From: Candidatus Saliniplasma halalkaliphilum
GTDB taxonomy: Archaea > Thermoplasmatota > Thermoplasmata > Halarchaeoplasmatales > Halarchaeoplasmataceae
Direction: 5' to 3'
DNA length: 20,660 nt
NCBI GenBank assembly: GCA_019594235.1
Contig: JAFDTG010000014.1
Span: 1 to 20,660 of the forward strand
In this document: one piece after another, positions 7,763 through 16,313 of the stretch
How positions within the stretch are numbered: the stretch's first letter is position 1
Layout: the number at the start of each line of letters is the position of its first letter
Position numbers and translations under genes: made by a program
Notes under the pieces: generated by a model
What the model saw: the letters and a program-made list of their open reading frames with translations, nothing else
The model's database searches: none
What the model was told of the DNA's origin: nothing

Positions 7763-10657
7763 TTACTGGAACTTCTCTTTGTAGAAATACAATCCTACAG
7801 TAACACCGATTATGACTATTGGTACCAAAGCGTAAATTATGTACCTGCGCCACGCGGGTGGTTCTATTCTTAAATCAAGTTGTAATGTATTATCAACTCT
7901 CAGTTCTTCAGGTTCTTCAGCATCAACAACTGTTACGTTCAAAGTCATGTCCCTATCTTCTTCAGGAGTCCATGTGAAGGATATCACTTTCATCTCGTTT
8001 GTATCGATTGTAGCATTAGTTTCTTCGCCGTCTTTCTCGAAAGTCCATTCAGTTATAGGTACAACTTCACCATCAACAGACAATCTTACATCGATGTTCT
8101 CGGCCATTATATCTCCAAAGTTAGTGACGTTAACTGATACTGTCAATTCTTCGTTGGTACGTTTTTCTCCGGAAGTCCTTAAATTCGATAACTCTAAGTC
8201 CGGTGTTGGTCCAAGTGTTATCCTTACTGTCCTAGATATGTTCTCATAGTTTCCATGTTCATCTGTTGCGTTGAGACTTATTGTATACTCGCCGATGCTA
8301 TCGAATTCATAATCTTCTAATATCATTCCTTCATATTCGAAACCATCTTCTTCGATCCACCACGTAAAGGTTTCAACTTCACCTATTTCATCATCGAAAC
8401 CCGCAGGGTCGTATGATTCCGATGCATCCAATGTTACAGGATATCTCTGTTCGATCCTATCTCCAGCAAGATCGTCGCTGTAGATCGTTACATTTTCTTC
8501 GTCTTCTGTCTGGTAGGTTAAGTTGAACAAAGGAACAGGAGGAGTAACATCGTTTACAACTATTTCCTGCTCGTATATCTCCCAGTTTCCAACAACATCA
8601 GTGATGTTTAGTGATACATTGTAAGTACCATGTAATTCGAATGTGTGTGTGACATTGTACATTTCTGGCCCTTCAACAGGATCAGATCCGTCAGTGAAGT
8701 TCCATTGGTAATAACCGATCTCGCCGGAGTCGTCTGTGAAATTATAAGCACTTAGAGAGGCCTCTTCTCTTTCATCAACGTTGAAATCACCTTCGATCTC
8801 ACCCGTTGGAGCTTCGTTGTCAACAAATACAGTTACTTCATCAGTTGTTATATGTCCACCGGTTTCTTCAACTTCAACAACTAGTTCTTTCTCTCCAGAA
8901 CCTACGAATATGTGGTTTATTTCTTCTCCAGTACCTATTTCAACACCGTCGAGGTACCATGTGTATATGGCATCTTCTTCGCTGCCCACAGGATCAATGA
9001 AATCTGCAGTACAGGTTACGTTGGTATCATGTCTTACGATGTAGTAATCTGTTACTTCGTCATTCTCTTCGATCTCTCTTCTGTAAACTCTTGGATCTTC
9101 TTCTAGTATTAAATCAACTTCACCGGGCTCACTAAGTTGAACAGTCAATCCCACATGGGTTTTTTCGGTACCATCAAAAGTATCGATATGAACAGTTGTA
9201 AAGCCAGTTATATCGACATGTTCCACAAAATTAGTTCTTTCATACCCATTTGGTAAATCGATCTCGTAAGAATAATCTCTATAGTTTCCAACAACATAAT
9301 TCTGCTGTAGATATAGATCCAAATCATGACTATCTTCGGGTGATACTTCATGGACTAATTCGTATTCAGCACTTGAAGTTGAATGTATTTCCATGTCCAT
9401 CTCAAATACGTTAACTGAATCCCCTTCTTGCTCTAAACCTGGGAAGTCTATGTCAAATTCGTAATCAACGAGTCGATAAGACACTCCATCTACCTGAATT
9501 AATCTATGGGATGATGGGATATTAGACTCTATGTATTCTAATTCCTCTTTGAAAGTCTGAAGTTCATTGTAGTCCAACTCTAAGTCTCCGTCACCAAAGG
9601 CTAGATCAATCTGTAAAGCTAATAAACCGATATTCGAGTAATCCATCGGTTGGATCATCGTGTCAGGCTGATATGATCTTTCTCGAGTTATGTCCATGGT
9701 ATCCCAGTTTTCACCAAATTCGATAGTGGTATGGATATGCTCTTCAGCACTTCTCTCAACTGGGTCTGTCCTACCAATCATAGTTATTTCGTCTCCCGAA
9801 ACAAACAAATCTTCATCAAAATAAGGAAGGTAACCATCTGAGTCTATTACTAATGTATAATTACCCTCTCTGGGAGCAGCTATCTCAAAATAAGGACCTT
9901 GTTCAACAGTTTCATGGAATACACCCATGACTTCGTGATATAATGTGACCCTCAAATTTGTGTTAACACCACCATCTACAGACCAAAGATATCCAGTGAC
10001 CAATGGAGTCTCTAGATCGTCGGTCAATGTGATATTTAGGGTGACGTCCTCTTCTACATCGACTTCATGCATAACTTCCGGATAATCGGGTGCGGTTGCG
10101 GTTATCGTGAAATTACCTTCATAAATTGCAACCCTGTATTCACCAGATGTTTCATTGTAAAGACCAGCTGTTTTTGAGTGATCACTGTTCAAATCCGCCA
10201 CTGTTATCTGAGTATCGTCAACAACTTCACCGAACTCATCTAACACTGTACCGTTTATTGTGTAATCCAAAGATCTTCTTTCAACCTCTAGATCGAATTC
10301 AGTTGTTGTGTCTTTCTCTACTTCTTTGATCTCACTTCTGCTTCTGAAATAAACATGCTGTTCTTTATATGATTGGGAAGGGAATTCTACCCTATAGTAT
10401 CCTGAATCTACATCTTCAAACCGGAAATATCCACCTCTACTCGTTTCTGTGGAATGTACTTTATTCTCATAAAGGTCTATTAAGTTTACATCTAAGCCAC
10501 GTGGAATGGTGGCATCTTCAATCGAGATGATGCCTTCTACTCTACCCTCTTGTCGTTCGTCTGCTCTAGCACCAAATTGCAGTACCATCAGCCCGGATAA
10601 TACCAAGGCTAGTACTATCAAGCCGGTAGCAATCTTGCCTACTGTTTCCTTTCTCAT
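7763..10657 (-). CDS. Large PKD/CARDB-domain surface protein with C-terminal membrane anchor
   Basis: 964 residues from the chosen start. Residues 1-32 (MRKETVGK then a hydrophobic stretch) are a signal peptide or anchor. Next come two or three carboxypeptidase-regulatory-like beta domains (about 35-290), a long region of unknown fold (about 300-575), three PKD/Ig-like domains (about 580-850; e.g. YQWNFTDGSDP, HTFELHGTYNVSLNITD), a CARDB-like domain (about 830-935) and a C-terminal transmembrane helix (about 940-960) ending in KEKFQ. It is probably a cell-surface stalk or adhesin; no enzyme motif is seen. It is very acidic with many Asn-X-Ser/Thr sites. The frame is open to an ATG at 10747, but that lies upstream of the likely TATA box. 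The ATG at 10657 follows a GGAGGA Shine-Dalgarno at 7 nt spacing and starts a normal signal peptide. It is not in an operon. Confidence 0.85.
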   Translation of the reverse strand: MRKETVGKIATGLIVLALVLSGLMVLQFGARADERQEGRVEGIISIEDATIPRGLDVNLIDLYENKVHSTETSRGGYFRFEDVDSGYYRVEFPSQSYKEQHVYFRSRSEIKEVEKDTTTEFDLEVERRSLDYTINGTVLDEFGEVVDDTQITVADLNSDHSKTAGLYNETSGEYRVAIYEGNFTITATAPDYPEVMHEVDVEEDVTLNITLTDDLETPLVTGYLWSVDGGVNTNLRVTLYHEVMGVFHETVEQGPYFEIAAPREGNYTLVIDSDGYLPYFDEDLFVSGDEITMIGRTDPVERSAEEHIHTTIEFGENWDTMDITRERSYQPDTMIQPMDYSNIGLLALQIDLAFGDGDLELDYNELQTFKEELEYIESNIPSSHRLIQVDGVSYRLVDYEFDIDFPGLEQEGDSVNVFEMDMEIHSTSSAEYELVHEVSPEDSHDLDLYLQQNYVVGNYRDYSYEIDLPNGYERTNFVEHVDITGFTTVHIDTFDGTEKTHVGLTVQLSEPGEVDLILEEDPRVYRREIEENDEVTDYYIVRHDTNVTCTADFIDPVGSEEDAIYTWYLDGVEIGTGEEINHIFVGSGEKELVVEVEETGGHITTDEVTVFVDNEAPTGEIEGDFNVDEREEASLSAYNFTDDSGEIGYYQWNFTDGSDPVEGPEMYNVTHTFELHGTYNVSLNITDVVGNWEIYEQEIVVNDVTPPVPLFNLTYQTEDEENVTIYSDDLAGDRIEQRYPVTLDASESYDPAGFDDEIGEVETFTWWIEEDGFEYEGMILEDYEFDSIGEYTISLNATDEHGNYENISRTVRITLGPTPDLELSNLRTSGEKRTNEELTVSVNVTNFGDIMAENIDVRLSVDGEVVPITEWTFEKDGEETNATIDTNEMKVISFTWTPEEDRDMTLNVTVVDAEEPEELRVDNTLQLDLRIEPPAWRRYIIYALVPIVIIGVTVGLYFYKEKFQ

Positions 10658-10664
10658 GTATGGT

Positions 10665-10670
10665 TCCTCC
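10665..10670 (-). promoter_or_regulatory. Shine-Dalgarno that sets the PKD protein start
   Basis: GGAGGA on the minus strand, 7 nt before the ATG at 10657. It selects this start over in-frame ATGs at 10747, 10714, 10681 and 10672. Confidence 0.6.
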
Positions 10671-10726
10671 ATAATGACCATTATGTCATCTAATGGTTGA
10701 ATTACCGCACTCATGATAAAGGGAGG

Positions 10727-10736
10727 TATAAATAAT
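10727..10736 (-). promoter_or_regulatory. Predicted TATA box for the PKD protein gene
   Basis: Minus strand reads ATTATTTATACC. It predicts transcription starting near 10703, inside what a 10747 start would make coding sequence. Confidence 0.45.
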
Positions 10737-10794
10737 TTTTTAAACAAATCGACGGAATTGTCAGAAAAGTATCAAAAAGATGTGATAGGAAAAA

Positions 10795-10805
10795 CATAAT
10801 ATATC
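10795..10805 (+). promoter_or_regulatory. Predicted TATA box for the small basic protein gene
   Basis: CATAATATATC sits about 26 nt before the ATG at 10826, which lacks a Shine-Dalgarno. A leaderless mRNA is likely. Confidence 0.45.
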
Positions 10806-10825
10806 CATTTTAAACTTATCAAACT

Positions 10826-11053
10826 ATGAAACACGAGAGAAAGAGTAAAAGGAAAGGCAAAACATGCGATGTCGAAGGATGTAACAAAAAGAAGAAAGCT
10901 TCAGTTCCTGGCGGCAAAGTAACAAAAAAGACTGATCTAAAAGTGAAACCATCCAGTGCTGCCGGTAATGCATACCTTTGTAAAAAACATTATAAAAAGT
11001 ACAAAAAGGCCACTAAGGAAGAGAGAGAGATGCGGAAACTAGGATGGGATTGA
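10826..11053 (+). CDS. Small basic protein with CxxxxC...CxxH putative zinc site
   Basis: 75 residues, rich in Lys and Arg at both ends. Cys14-x4-Cys19 and Cys52-x2-His55 (YLCKKHYKKYKK) form a plausible zinc site separated by a 32-residue loop, so the fold may be a small zinc ribbon or treble clef. The charge and size suggest nucleic acid or ribosome binding, but I do not recognise a characterised family. It ends with an amphipathic, charged helix (KATKEEREMRKLGWD). It has its own TATA box and stands alone between a divergent surface-protein gene and the transporter cluster. The metal motif, the well-placed promoter and the compact organisation support it as a real gene. Confidence 0.75.
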   Translation: MKHERKSKRKGKTCDVEGCNKKKKASVPGGKVTKKTDLKVKPSSAAGNAYLCKKHYKKYKKATKEEREMRKLGWD

Positions 11054-11108
11054 TTTAATTAATTTATGATATACATGTACTAAAAACAGAACCTATTAAC
11101 CCATAAAA

Positions 11109-11113
11109 GAGGT
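11109..11113 (+). promoter_or_regulatory. Shine-Dalgarno of the transporter operon
   Basis: GAGGT, 8 nt before the ATG at 11122. A TATA-like AATTTATGATATA at about 11061-11073 would give a leader of roughly 25 nt. Confidence 0.5.
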
Positions 11114-11121
11114 ATAATTCC

Positions 11122-11685
11122 ATGGACAAAATCCGGGTGATGAAAGAGAGTCTTCCATTTCTTTTCCTGTGTGCTGTAGGTGGTGCCATCGCAGGTTTTG
11201 TCCTAGGGAGCATGGAACATATCTTTGAATTAGTACCTGGTCTGATAGTTCTAGTCCCAGCTATGATCGATATGAGAGGAAACATATCATCAACAATGGG
11301 ATCTCGTCTAGGTTCAGCACATCACCTTGGTTTGGTCGATAAAGGTATCAAATCACCCGTTGTCCGAGAAAATATAATCAGTACAATTAGCCTTAGTGCC
11401 TTTGTTGCAACTATATTACCCATACTGTACTTTGGAACAAGCTTTTTTTTACCTTATACTGTCCAGTTACACGGTTTATTAGTAATTTACTTGATTTCAG
11501 TCTTAACCGGTTTAACTACCGGAGTTTTACTCTCGTTTATATCTTACTTTGCAGTCATACTCTCTATTAAATACAATCTAGACCCTGATAATTTAAGTGG
11601 ACCTGCACTGACAACTATTGGAGATGTTATCACACTCCTCGTTCTCTTCTTCTATGCATTCATCGTAGGGGGTGTGCTGCTATGA
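11122..11685 (+). CDS. Half-size MgtE/SLC41-type divalent cation transporter subunit, copy 1
   Basis: 187 residues with about five membrane segments, equal to the MgtE transmembrane domain alone. The cytosolic N and CBS domains that gate bacterial MgtE are absent. Family motifs are kept: VPAMIDMRGNISSTMGSRL in the first half (the P...GN...G pore motif) and DPDNLSGPALTTIGD near residue 160, which contains the pore-lining Asp of the last helix region. It should pass Mg(II) or a similar divalent cation across the membrane as part of a dimer. It overlaps the next gene by 4 nt (ATGA), so the two are translationally coupled and probably form a heterodimer. The substrate is inferred from the family. 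Confidence 0.88.
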   Translation: MDKIRVMKESLPFLFLCAVGGAIAGFVLGSMEHIFELVPGLIVLVPAMIDMRGNISSTMGSRLGSAHHLGLVDKGIKSPVVRENIISTISLSAFVATILPILYFGTSFFLPYTVQLHGLLVIYLISVLTGLTTGVLLSFISYFAVILSIKYNLDPDNLSGPALTTIGDVITLLVLFFYAFIVGGVLL

Positions 11686-12233
11686 ACTATAAATGGAAAC
11701 ACATTTTCAAAGAAAGTGTTGGTGTATTGATATTGATGGCTTTTATCGGCATAATTGGAGGTCAGGTTTTACATTCGATAGAAGAAGTATTATTACAGTT
11801 TCCCATATTCTTATTTCTAATACCGTTAATGAACGGGCTTGGAGGAAATCTAGGTTGTATTCTTGCATCAAGAGTGAGCTCTGGATTTCATTCTGGTTAC
11901 ATAGAACCCGATATATTGGATCGGGAGTTGAATGATAATATGTTTGTAACCCTGTTAATGGGGGTTATAATGTTCACGTCTATATCACTCACTGTAGCAG
12001 CCACAAGTTCAATTCTCTCTTTTGGACCTACAATAATTAATTTGATTATAATCATAATTGGTTCCGGTTTGATAATAACTATAGGAACCATGATAATCAC
12101 AATTAGCATTTCATTAATCTCATACAAAAAAAGATTGGATCCTGATAATATTGTTATACCTATCCTTACTACTCTTGCGGACCTTTTAAGTATAATTTCC
12201 ATATTCTTTATGGTATGGGTGGTGATACTTTGA
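11682..12233 (+). CDS. Half-size MgtE/SLC41-type divalent cation transporter subunit, copy 2
   Basis: 183 residues, a diverged paralogue of the preceding gene with the same length and about five membrane segments. Its equivalents of the family motifs are IPLMNGLGGNLGCILASRV and DPDNIVIPILTTLAD, so both the GN turn and the terminal Asp are retained. The two copies differ over most of their length, suggesting an old duplication and distinct roles. The stop codon overlaps the start of the first PhoU-like gene, continuing the coupled cluster. Most likely it pairs with copy 1 as the two halves of one channel. Confidence 0.87.
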   Translation: MNYKWKHIFKESVGVLILMAFIGIIGGQVLHSIEEVLLQFPIFLFLIPLMNGLGGNLGCILASRVSSGFHSGYIEPDILDRELNDNMFVTLLMGVIMFTSISLTVAATSSILSFGPTIINLIIIIIGSGLIITIGTMIITISISLISYKKRLDPDNIVIPILTTLADLLSIISIFFMVWVVIL

Positions 12234-12868
12234 AAAAAATTGCGAAAAATGAAGACCTGGAGCATGAAATTTTAAGATATGAAGATAAGAACGTTAGAGA
12301 ACTACTAACTGAAATGAAGGATTACTCTGAACTGATCGCTGATCTTGCTTATGCTGCCGTTGTATACACCAACAAAGATCTCGCTGAAGAAGTCGGTCAC
12401 ATCGAATCTGAGATGGATAAGATGATGTACTTGATCCGACTGAAAACCATGCTCAGTGCTAGAAATATAGATGATGCTAAACAGCTGAGTGGTATACTTC
12501 AGATAGCTTCCTCAGCTGAGAAAATATCTGATGCTGCAGAAGATATGGTAAAACTTTTAAACGTTGAGGATGGACTTGATACTCTGCTTCCACACATATT
12601 TGAGGAGGCTGATGAGATAATCAATACGGTTCGAGTTGCAGATCCATCGAGTATGGTCAACAAAAAAATAGGGGATCTAGCTATAGAATCCGTGACTGGT
12701 GTTAGAGTAATAGCCATCCGTAGGAGAGGACATTGGATATATGGCCCAAATGGAGAAAATCACATCCGTGGTGGGGACTTGTTGGTAGTCAGCGGTATAA
12801 TCGATGGTTATGAAAATCTGAATGAGCTAGCCCTTGGAAAAAAACAATGGAGAGAGCTGAAAAAATGA
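12230..12868 (+). CDS. PhoU-like helical domain plus TrkA_C (RCK_C) domain regulator, copy 1
   Basis: 212 residues from a TTG start that overlaps the previous stop (TTGA) and follows GGTGGTGA; an ATG at 12215 in the same frame is the alternative. Residues about 20-112 form a PhoU-like helical bundle with long Glu/Asp-rich helices (LIADLAYAAVVYTNKDLAEEV). Residues about 140-202 form an RCK_C/TrkA_C domain (IGDLAIESVTGVRVIAIRRR, then IRGGDLLVVSG), a fold that binds ligands in K+ and other cation transport regulators. There is no membrane segment, so it should act at the cytoplasmic face. Its coupling to the MgtE-like genes suggests it gates or senses for that transporter. The ligand is unknown. 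Confidence 0.87.
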   Translation: MKKIAKNEDLEHEILRYEDKNVRELLTEMKDYSELIADLAYAAVVYTNKDLAEEVGHIESEMDKMMYLIRLKTMLSARNIDDAKQLSGILQIASSAEKISDAAEDMVKLLNVEDGLDTLLPHIFEEADEIINTVRVADPSSMVNKKIGDLAIESVTGVRVIAIRRRGHWIYGPNGENHIRGGDLLVVSGIIDGYENLNELALGKKQWRELKK

Positions 12869-13419
12869 AAAAAGTAGAAGAGGACCTTATCGAAATGAAA
12901 AACATATCTGAGCTTATGTTGGACCTAGCGTATTCTTCTGTTCTATTCCAAAATAAAGACATAGCTGAGGAGGTGATCGAGTTGGAAGACCGGATCGATA
13001 GGCTGTATGAGGAGATCATCGATAAAATATTAATCAGGTGTACTGAAGATAAAGACATAAAAAGAGAAAAGATAGCTCTTAAAGTAGCTGATTCTATCGA
13101 AAGATTCGCTGATGCCGCTCTAGATATCGCTGATGTAGTTCTCAGAGATATCGATCTCCATCCAGTGATTAAGAAAAGTATGCGTGAATCCGATGAAATA
13201 ATGGTTCGTAGGATAATCAAGAAGGGGTCATATCTCGATGGTAAAACACTAAATGAAACCCATATGGGAACTAAAATAGGGATGAAAGTTATCGCTGTTA
13301 GGAGAAAAAATAGTTGGTCATACGGTCCGAGTAAGGATCTCCGTTTGAAACGTGGTGACGTGATTTTTGCAAGAGGACCTGAAGAAAGTGAAAATGTTTT
13401 AGATGAATGGACCTCATAA
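12865..13419 (+). CDS. PhoU-like plus TrkA_C (RCK_C) domain regulator, copy 2
   Basis: 184 residues from the ATG in an ATGA overlap with the previous stop; an in-frame ATG at 12847 would add six residues. It is a paralogue of the preceding protein: LMLDLAYSSVLFQNKDIAEEV matches LIADLAYAAVVYTNKDLAEEV of copy 1, and the RCK_C part (about 118-180) has GMKVIAVRRKNSWSYGP and LKRGDVIFARG. The N-terminal extension of copy 1 is missing. The pairing of two regulators with two membrane subunits suggests a 1:1 hetero-assembly. It is the last gene of the cluster; 170 bp and a new promoter separate it from the pilus operon. Confidence 0.87.
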   Translation: MKKVEEDLIEMKNISELMLDLAYSSVLFQNKDIAEEVIELEDRIDRLYEEIIDKILIRCTEDKDIKREKIALKVADSIERFADAALDIADVVLRDIDLHPVIKKSMRESDEIMVRRIIKKGSYLDGKTLNETHMGTKIGMKVIAVRRKNSWSYGPSKDLRLKRGDVIFARGPEESENVLDEWTS

Positions 13420-13530
13420 AAAAATCGTGAAGATAAGGTTTGGTAACCAATCAATAGGTTTAAATACCGATTTCATGCTATTTTCCATTCCAATATTAAA
13501 TAAACATGTGTGTAAGAATTAATACCTTTA

Positions 13531-13543
13531 TTTGTTTATAAGG
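13531..13543 (+). promoter_or_regulatory. Predicted promoter of the pilus-like operon
   Basis: TTTGTTTATAAGG lies about 50 nt before the ATG at 13590, leaving room for a leader containing GAGGTG (13574-13579). A second TATA-like box, GGTTTAAATACC, occurs at 13457-13468, so there may be two start sites. A short inverted repeat TTGGT-A-ACCAA (13440-13450) lies upstream of both; its role is unknown. Confidence 0.45.
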
Positions 13544-13589
13544 GAAAAGTTCTTTTACAGTCATATGTTTGTTGAGGTGTGTGGTCTTA

Positions 13590-15281
13590 ATGGCCGATAC
13601 AGGAAAAAGCCAAAATCAAAAAAGTAAAGTCAATCCACTGCATAAAATTTCAAATCTTTTTAATTTATCCATTGGTAAAAGTAAAAAACCTAGAAAGATT
13701 ATGCTCCCTAAATCACAAGATAAAATTAAAGAAGATCTTTTATCAGGTGAGGGGGAGTGGATATCAGAATATACCAGAATTCCTGAAGTCGAAAAAGAAA
13801 GCTGGTCTGTTGAAGAAATAATGCCGATTAGAGAGCCTTTTGGATATGCAAGGATAGTGTATGACGATGATAGAAAAGAACGTCTATACGAAGCGATTGA
13901 ACCAACTTTAACAGAGAAAGAAAAAGAGACTTTAGAATTAATTAAAGACACACTAGATAGGACACTTACTTTTGACTGGGAGAGTATGGAAAGTAAAGAT
14001 AAAGAAGAGTTTCTCAGAGAGAGTGTTGAAAGTTTCATCAGAAGTAGGTCACTAGATATTCCAGAACGTTCCGAGAAAAGATTGATCTATTATATCTTAA
14101 GAGACTATGTTAGATATGGTCCATTGGACATACTGATGAGCGACGAGCATGTAGAGGATATCTCCTGTGATGGAATAGACATCCCTATTTTCATTTATCA
14201 TGCAAAGTATGAATCGTTAAGAACTACAGTACGCTTTAAGGACGAAAAGAGATTAAACAATTATATTATCCAACTAGGTCAAAGATGTGGGAAACAGGTT
14301 TCGGTCTCAACACCAATTTTAGATGGTACGACGGGAGAAGGACACAGGGTTCAAGCCACTTATGCAAAGGAGGTGTCTACCCGTGGTTCATCGATCACCA
14401 TAAGACGGTTCAAAAAAGAACCCTTCACACCAATCAAACTCATAAAATACAATACAGCTTCACCTGAAATGGTCGCTTACATGTGGCTTATGGTCGAAAA
14501 TGGTATGTCCATGATCGTTGCTGGGGGTACTGCATCAGGCAAAACTTCGACCCTCAACTGTGCAACACTTTTCATACCACCTAGCTTGAAAATAGTTTCT
14601 CTAGAAGATACGAGAGAGATCAATCTACCTCATGAAAATTGGATACCTAGTATTACCAGAACAGGTTCTGGTGAGAGTAAAGGTGGTAAGAGTCAGGGAG
14701 AAGTTACCATGTACGACCTGGTTCGTAACGCTCTCAGACAAAGACCGGATTACATAATCGTCGGTGAGGTAAGAGGTAAAGAAGCAAACACTATGTTCCA
14801 GGCCATGGCAACAGGTCACACGACCTATTCGACCATGCACGCGGATTCCGTCGAGTCAATGGTTCACAGACTTGAAAACCCTCCTATCAATTGTCCTAGA
14901 GTTCTTTTAACAGCTCTTTCTTTCGTTATAATCCAAACCTTCGCGAGGATAGAAGGTGATGAAGTCAGACGAATACAAGAGATTACTGAACTTGTTATGT
15001 TCGAGGCAGAGAGTGATGAACTCGTAACCAATACCGTATTCGATTGGGACAGAAAAACGGACAGCTATACCTACAAAGGTCATAGTTTCAATTTCGATAC
15101 TATCTGTGAGATGCAAAACCTCACTCAAGAGGAGATGAACGAGGAATTCAATAAACGTGTTGAAGTAATCGAGTATATGCGAGATAAAGACATGGTTGAT
15201 TATAGAGAGATATCTAAGATCGTAACATCCTATTACAAAGAACCTGAAGAAACCTTAGCCCGTTTAAGGGGTGATAACTGA
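13590..15281 (+). CDS. Type II/IV secretion (FlaI/TadA-like) ATPase, copy 1
   Basis: 563 residues. It is a cytoplasmic hexameric motor that would drive pilin assembly through the membrane FlaJ/TadC proteins. A basic, Ser/Lys-rich N-terminus and an N-terminal domain (about 70-300) precede the ATPase core: Walker A GGTASGKT (312-319), Asp box EDTRE (339-343), Walker B VGEVRG (391-396) and His box GHTTYSTMHADS with both histidines (410 and 417). Start ATG 13590 follows GAGGTG at 10 nt; an in-frame TTG at 13569 is open but has no better signal. It overlaps the next gene by one base (TGATG). Its core looks about half identical by eye to copy 2 at the other end of the operon. Confidence 0.92.
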   Translation: MADTGKSQNQKSKVNPLHKISNLFNLSIGKSKKPRKIMLPKSQDKIKEDLLSGEGEWISEYTRIPEVEKESWSVEEIMPIREPFGYARIVYDDDRKERLYEAIEPTLTEKEKETLELIKDTLDRTLTFDWESMESKDKEEFLRESVESFIRSRSLDIPERSEKRLIYYILRDYVRYGPLDILMSDEHVEDISCDGIDIPIFIYHAKYESLRTTVRFKDEKRLNNYIIQLGQRCGKQVSVSTPILDGTTGEGHRVQATYAKEVSTRGSSITIRRFKKEPFTPIKLIKYNTASPEMVAYMWLMVENGMSMIVAGGTASGKTSTLNCATLFIPPSLKIVSLEDTREINLPHENWIPSITRTGSGESKGGKSQGEVTMYDLVRNALRQRPDYIIVGEVRGKEANTMFQAMATGHTTYSTMHADSVESMVHRLENPPINCPRVLLTALSFVIIQTFARIEGDEVRRIQEITELVMFEAESDELVTNTVFDWDRKTDSYTYKGHSFNFDTICEMQNLTQEEMNEEFNKRVEVIEYMRDKDMVDYREISKIVTSYYKEPEETLARLRGDN

Positions 15282-16306
15282 TGGTTGAGATACAGAACAC
15301 CTTCGATAAACTGAAAGTCAGCAAAGATAGTTTTCTAAAAACCAAAAGGACTAAGCCCAGTGATAAGATCGAAAAATATGGGCCACACATTGTAAAACTT
15401 CCCAAATCTGCAGTCCCTGAATATCTAGACCTTACTCCTTATCAAAAATTCTGCTGGAAATTCATGGGGCCTATAGTTAAAAAGAAGGGGATCCAAAACC
15501 AAGATTTAGAAGACGATTTATTGGCTGCACACATGAAGATAAGGGTTGAAGAATACATAGCTTTTGTTTGGATGAGTACTATATTAGCTCTCGTCGGTGG
15601 GAGTATAACAGGTTTGTTCATAGGCCCTATACTAGACGCGTTTTTGAATCTAGGTTGGTTACTCTTTGGTGCAGGTGCTTTAGTCGCCATAGCCGCCCCT
15701 GTAAGCACTTACCTAGGTTTGATGGCATCACCTGGTATGAAAGCGAACTCCCGGGGTAAAAAGATCGATAAAAAACTTCCCGATGCTATGAGTTTTATCG
15801 CATCTATGGCTTCTGCTAATATTAACATAGATCTTATTTTCAAAGAATTATCAAAACAACCACTTTATGGAGAGGTTCAAAAGGAAGCAGACTGGATAAC
15901 CAGGGATACAGAACTACTGGGCATAGATATACTCACAGCTTTGCAAAGAGCGGGTGACAGAACCCCTTCAGAGAAATTCCGAGATTTCATACAGGGTGTT
16001 ATCACCACATCTAGTTCAGGTGGACAATTAAAACCGTATTTCACCAACAAACTGCAGGAGTATCAGGAAGAGAGAAAATTGGTTGTCCAGCAAAAAATGG
16101 AAACATTGGGTATGATGGCAGAGAGCTTTGTTACCGTTGTCGTCGCTTTCCCGCTTTTCCTTGTTGTGATAATGGCTATAATGGCACTTATGGGAGGCAT
16201 GGGAGGAGGAGATCCCATACCTTTGCTTTATGGTGTTGTAGGGATAATGATACCGGGTGCCCAAATTGGATTCATTAGTATTATATGGTTGATAAACCAG
16301 GATTGA
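15281..16306 (+). CDS. FlaJ/TadC-type secretion membrane protein (T2SSF domain), copy 1
   Basis: 341 residues. A cytoplasmic N-terminus of about 95 residues is followed by paired helices (about 95-155), a cytoplasmic T2SSF helical domain (about 165-270, KLPDAMSFIASMASANINIDLIF) and C-terminal membrane helices (about 275-340) with a Gly/Met-rich link (MGGMGGGD). It would be the inner-membrane platform that couples ATPase motion to pilin extrusion. Archaellum FlaJ usually carries two T2SSF domains in one chain; here there is one, with a partner in the next gene, as in TadB/TadC pairs. It starts on the last base of the ATPase stop codon. Confidence 0.9.
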   Translation: MVEIQNTFDKLKVSKDSFLKTKRTKPSDKIEKYGPHIVKLPKSAVPEYLDLTPYQKFCWKFMGPIVKKKGIQNQDLEDDLLAAHMKIRVEEYIAFVWMSTILALVGGSITGLFIGPILDAFLNLGWLLFGAGALVAIAAPVSTYLGLMASPGMKANSRGKKIDKKLPDAMSFIASMASANINIDLIFKELSKQPLYGEVQKEADWITRDTELLGIDILTALQRAGDRTPSEKFRDFIQGVITTSSSGGQLKPYFTNKLQEYQEERKLVVQQKMETLGMMAESFVTVVVAFPLFLVVIMAIMALMGGMGGGDPIPLLYGVVGIMIPGAQIGFISIIWLINQD

Positions 16307-16313
16307 TGATAAT

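Noticed and set aside
13440..13450. Short inverted repeat TTGGT-A-ACCAA after the transporter cluster
   Set aside because: Arms of five bases are too short to call a terminator or operator without conservation; no T-run follows directly.
12789..13454. 221-codon minus-strand open frame opposite the second PhoU-like gene
   Set aside because: It is antisense to a clear PhoU-TrkA_C gene, Ser/Ile-rich in the way of reverse-strand shadows, and has no family motif.
13569..13589. TTG at 13569 as the start of the first secretion ATPase
   Set aside because: The GAGGTG Shine-Dalgarno lies inside this extension and points to the ATG at 13590.
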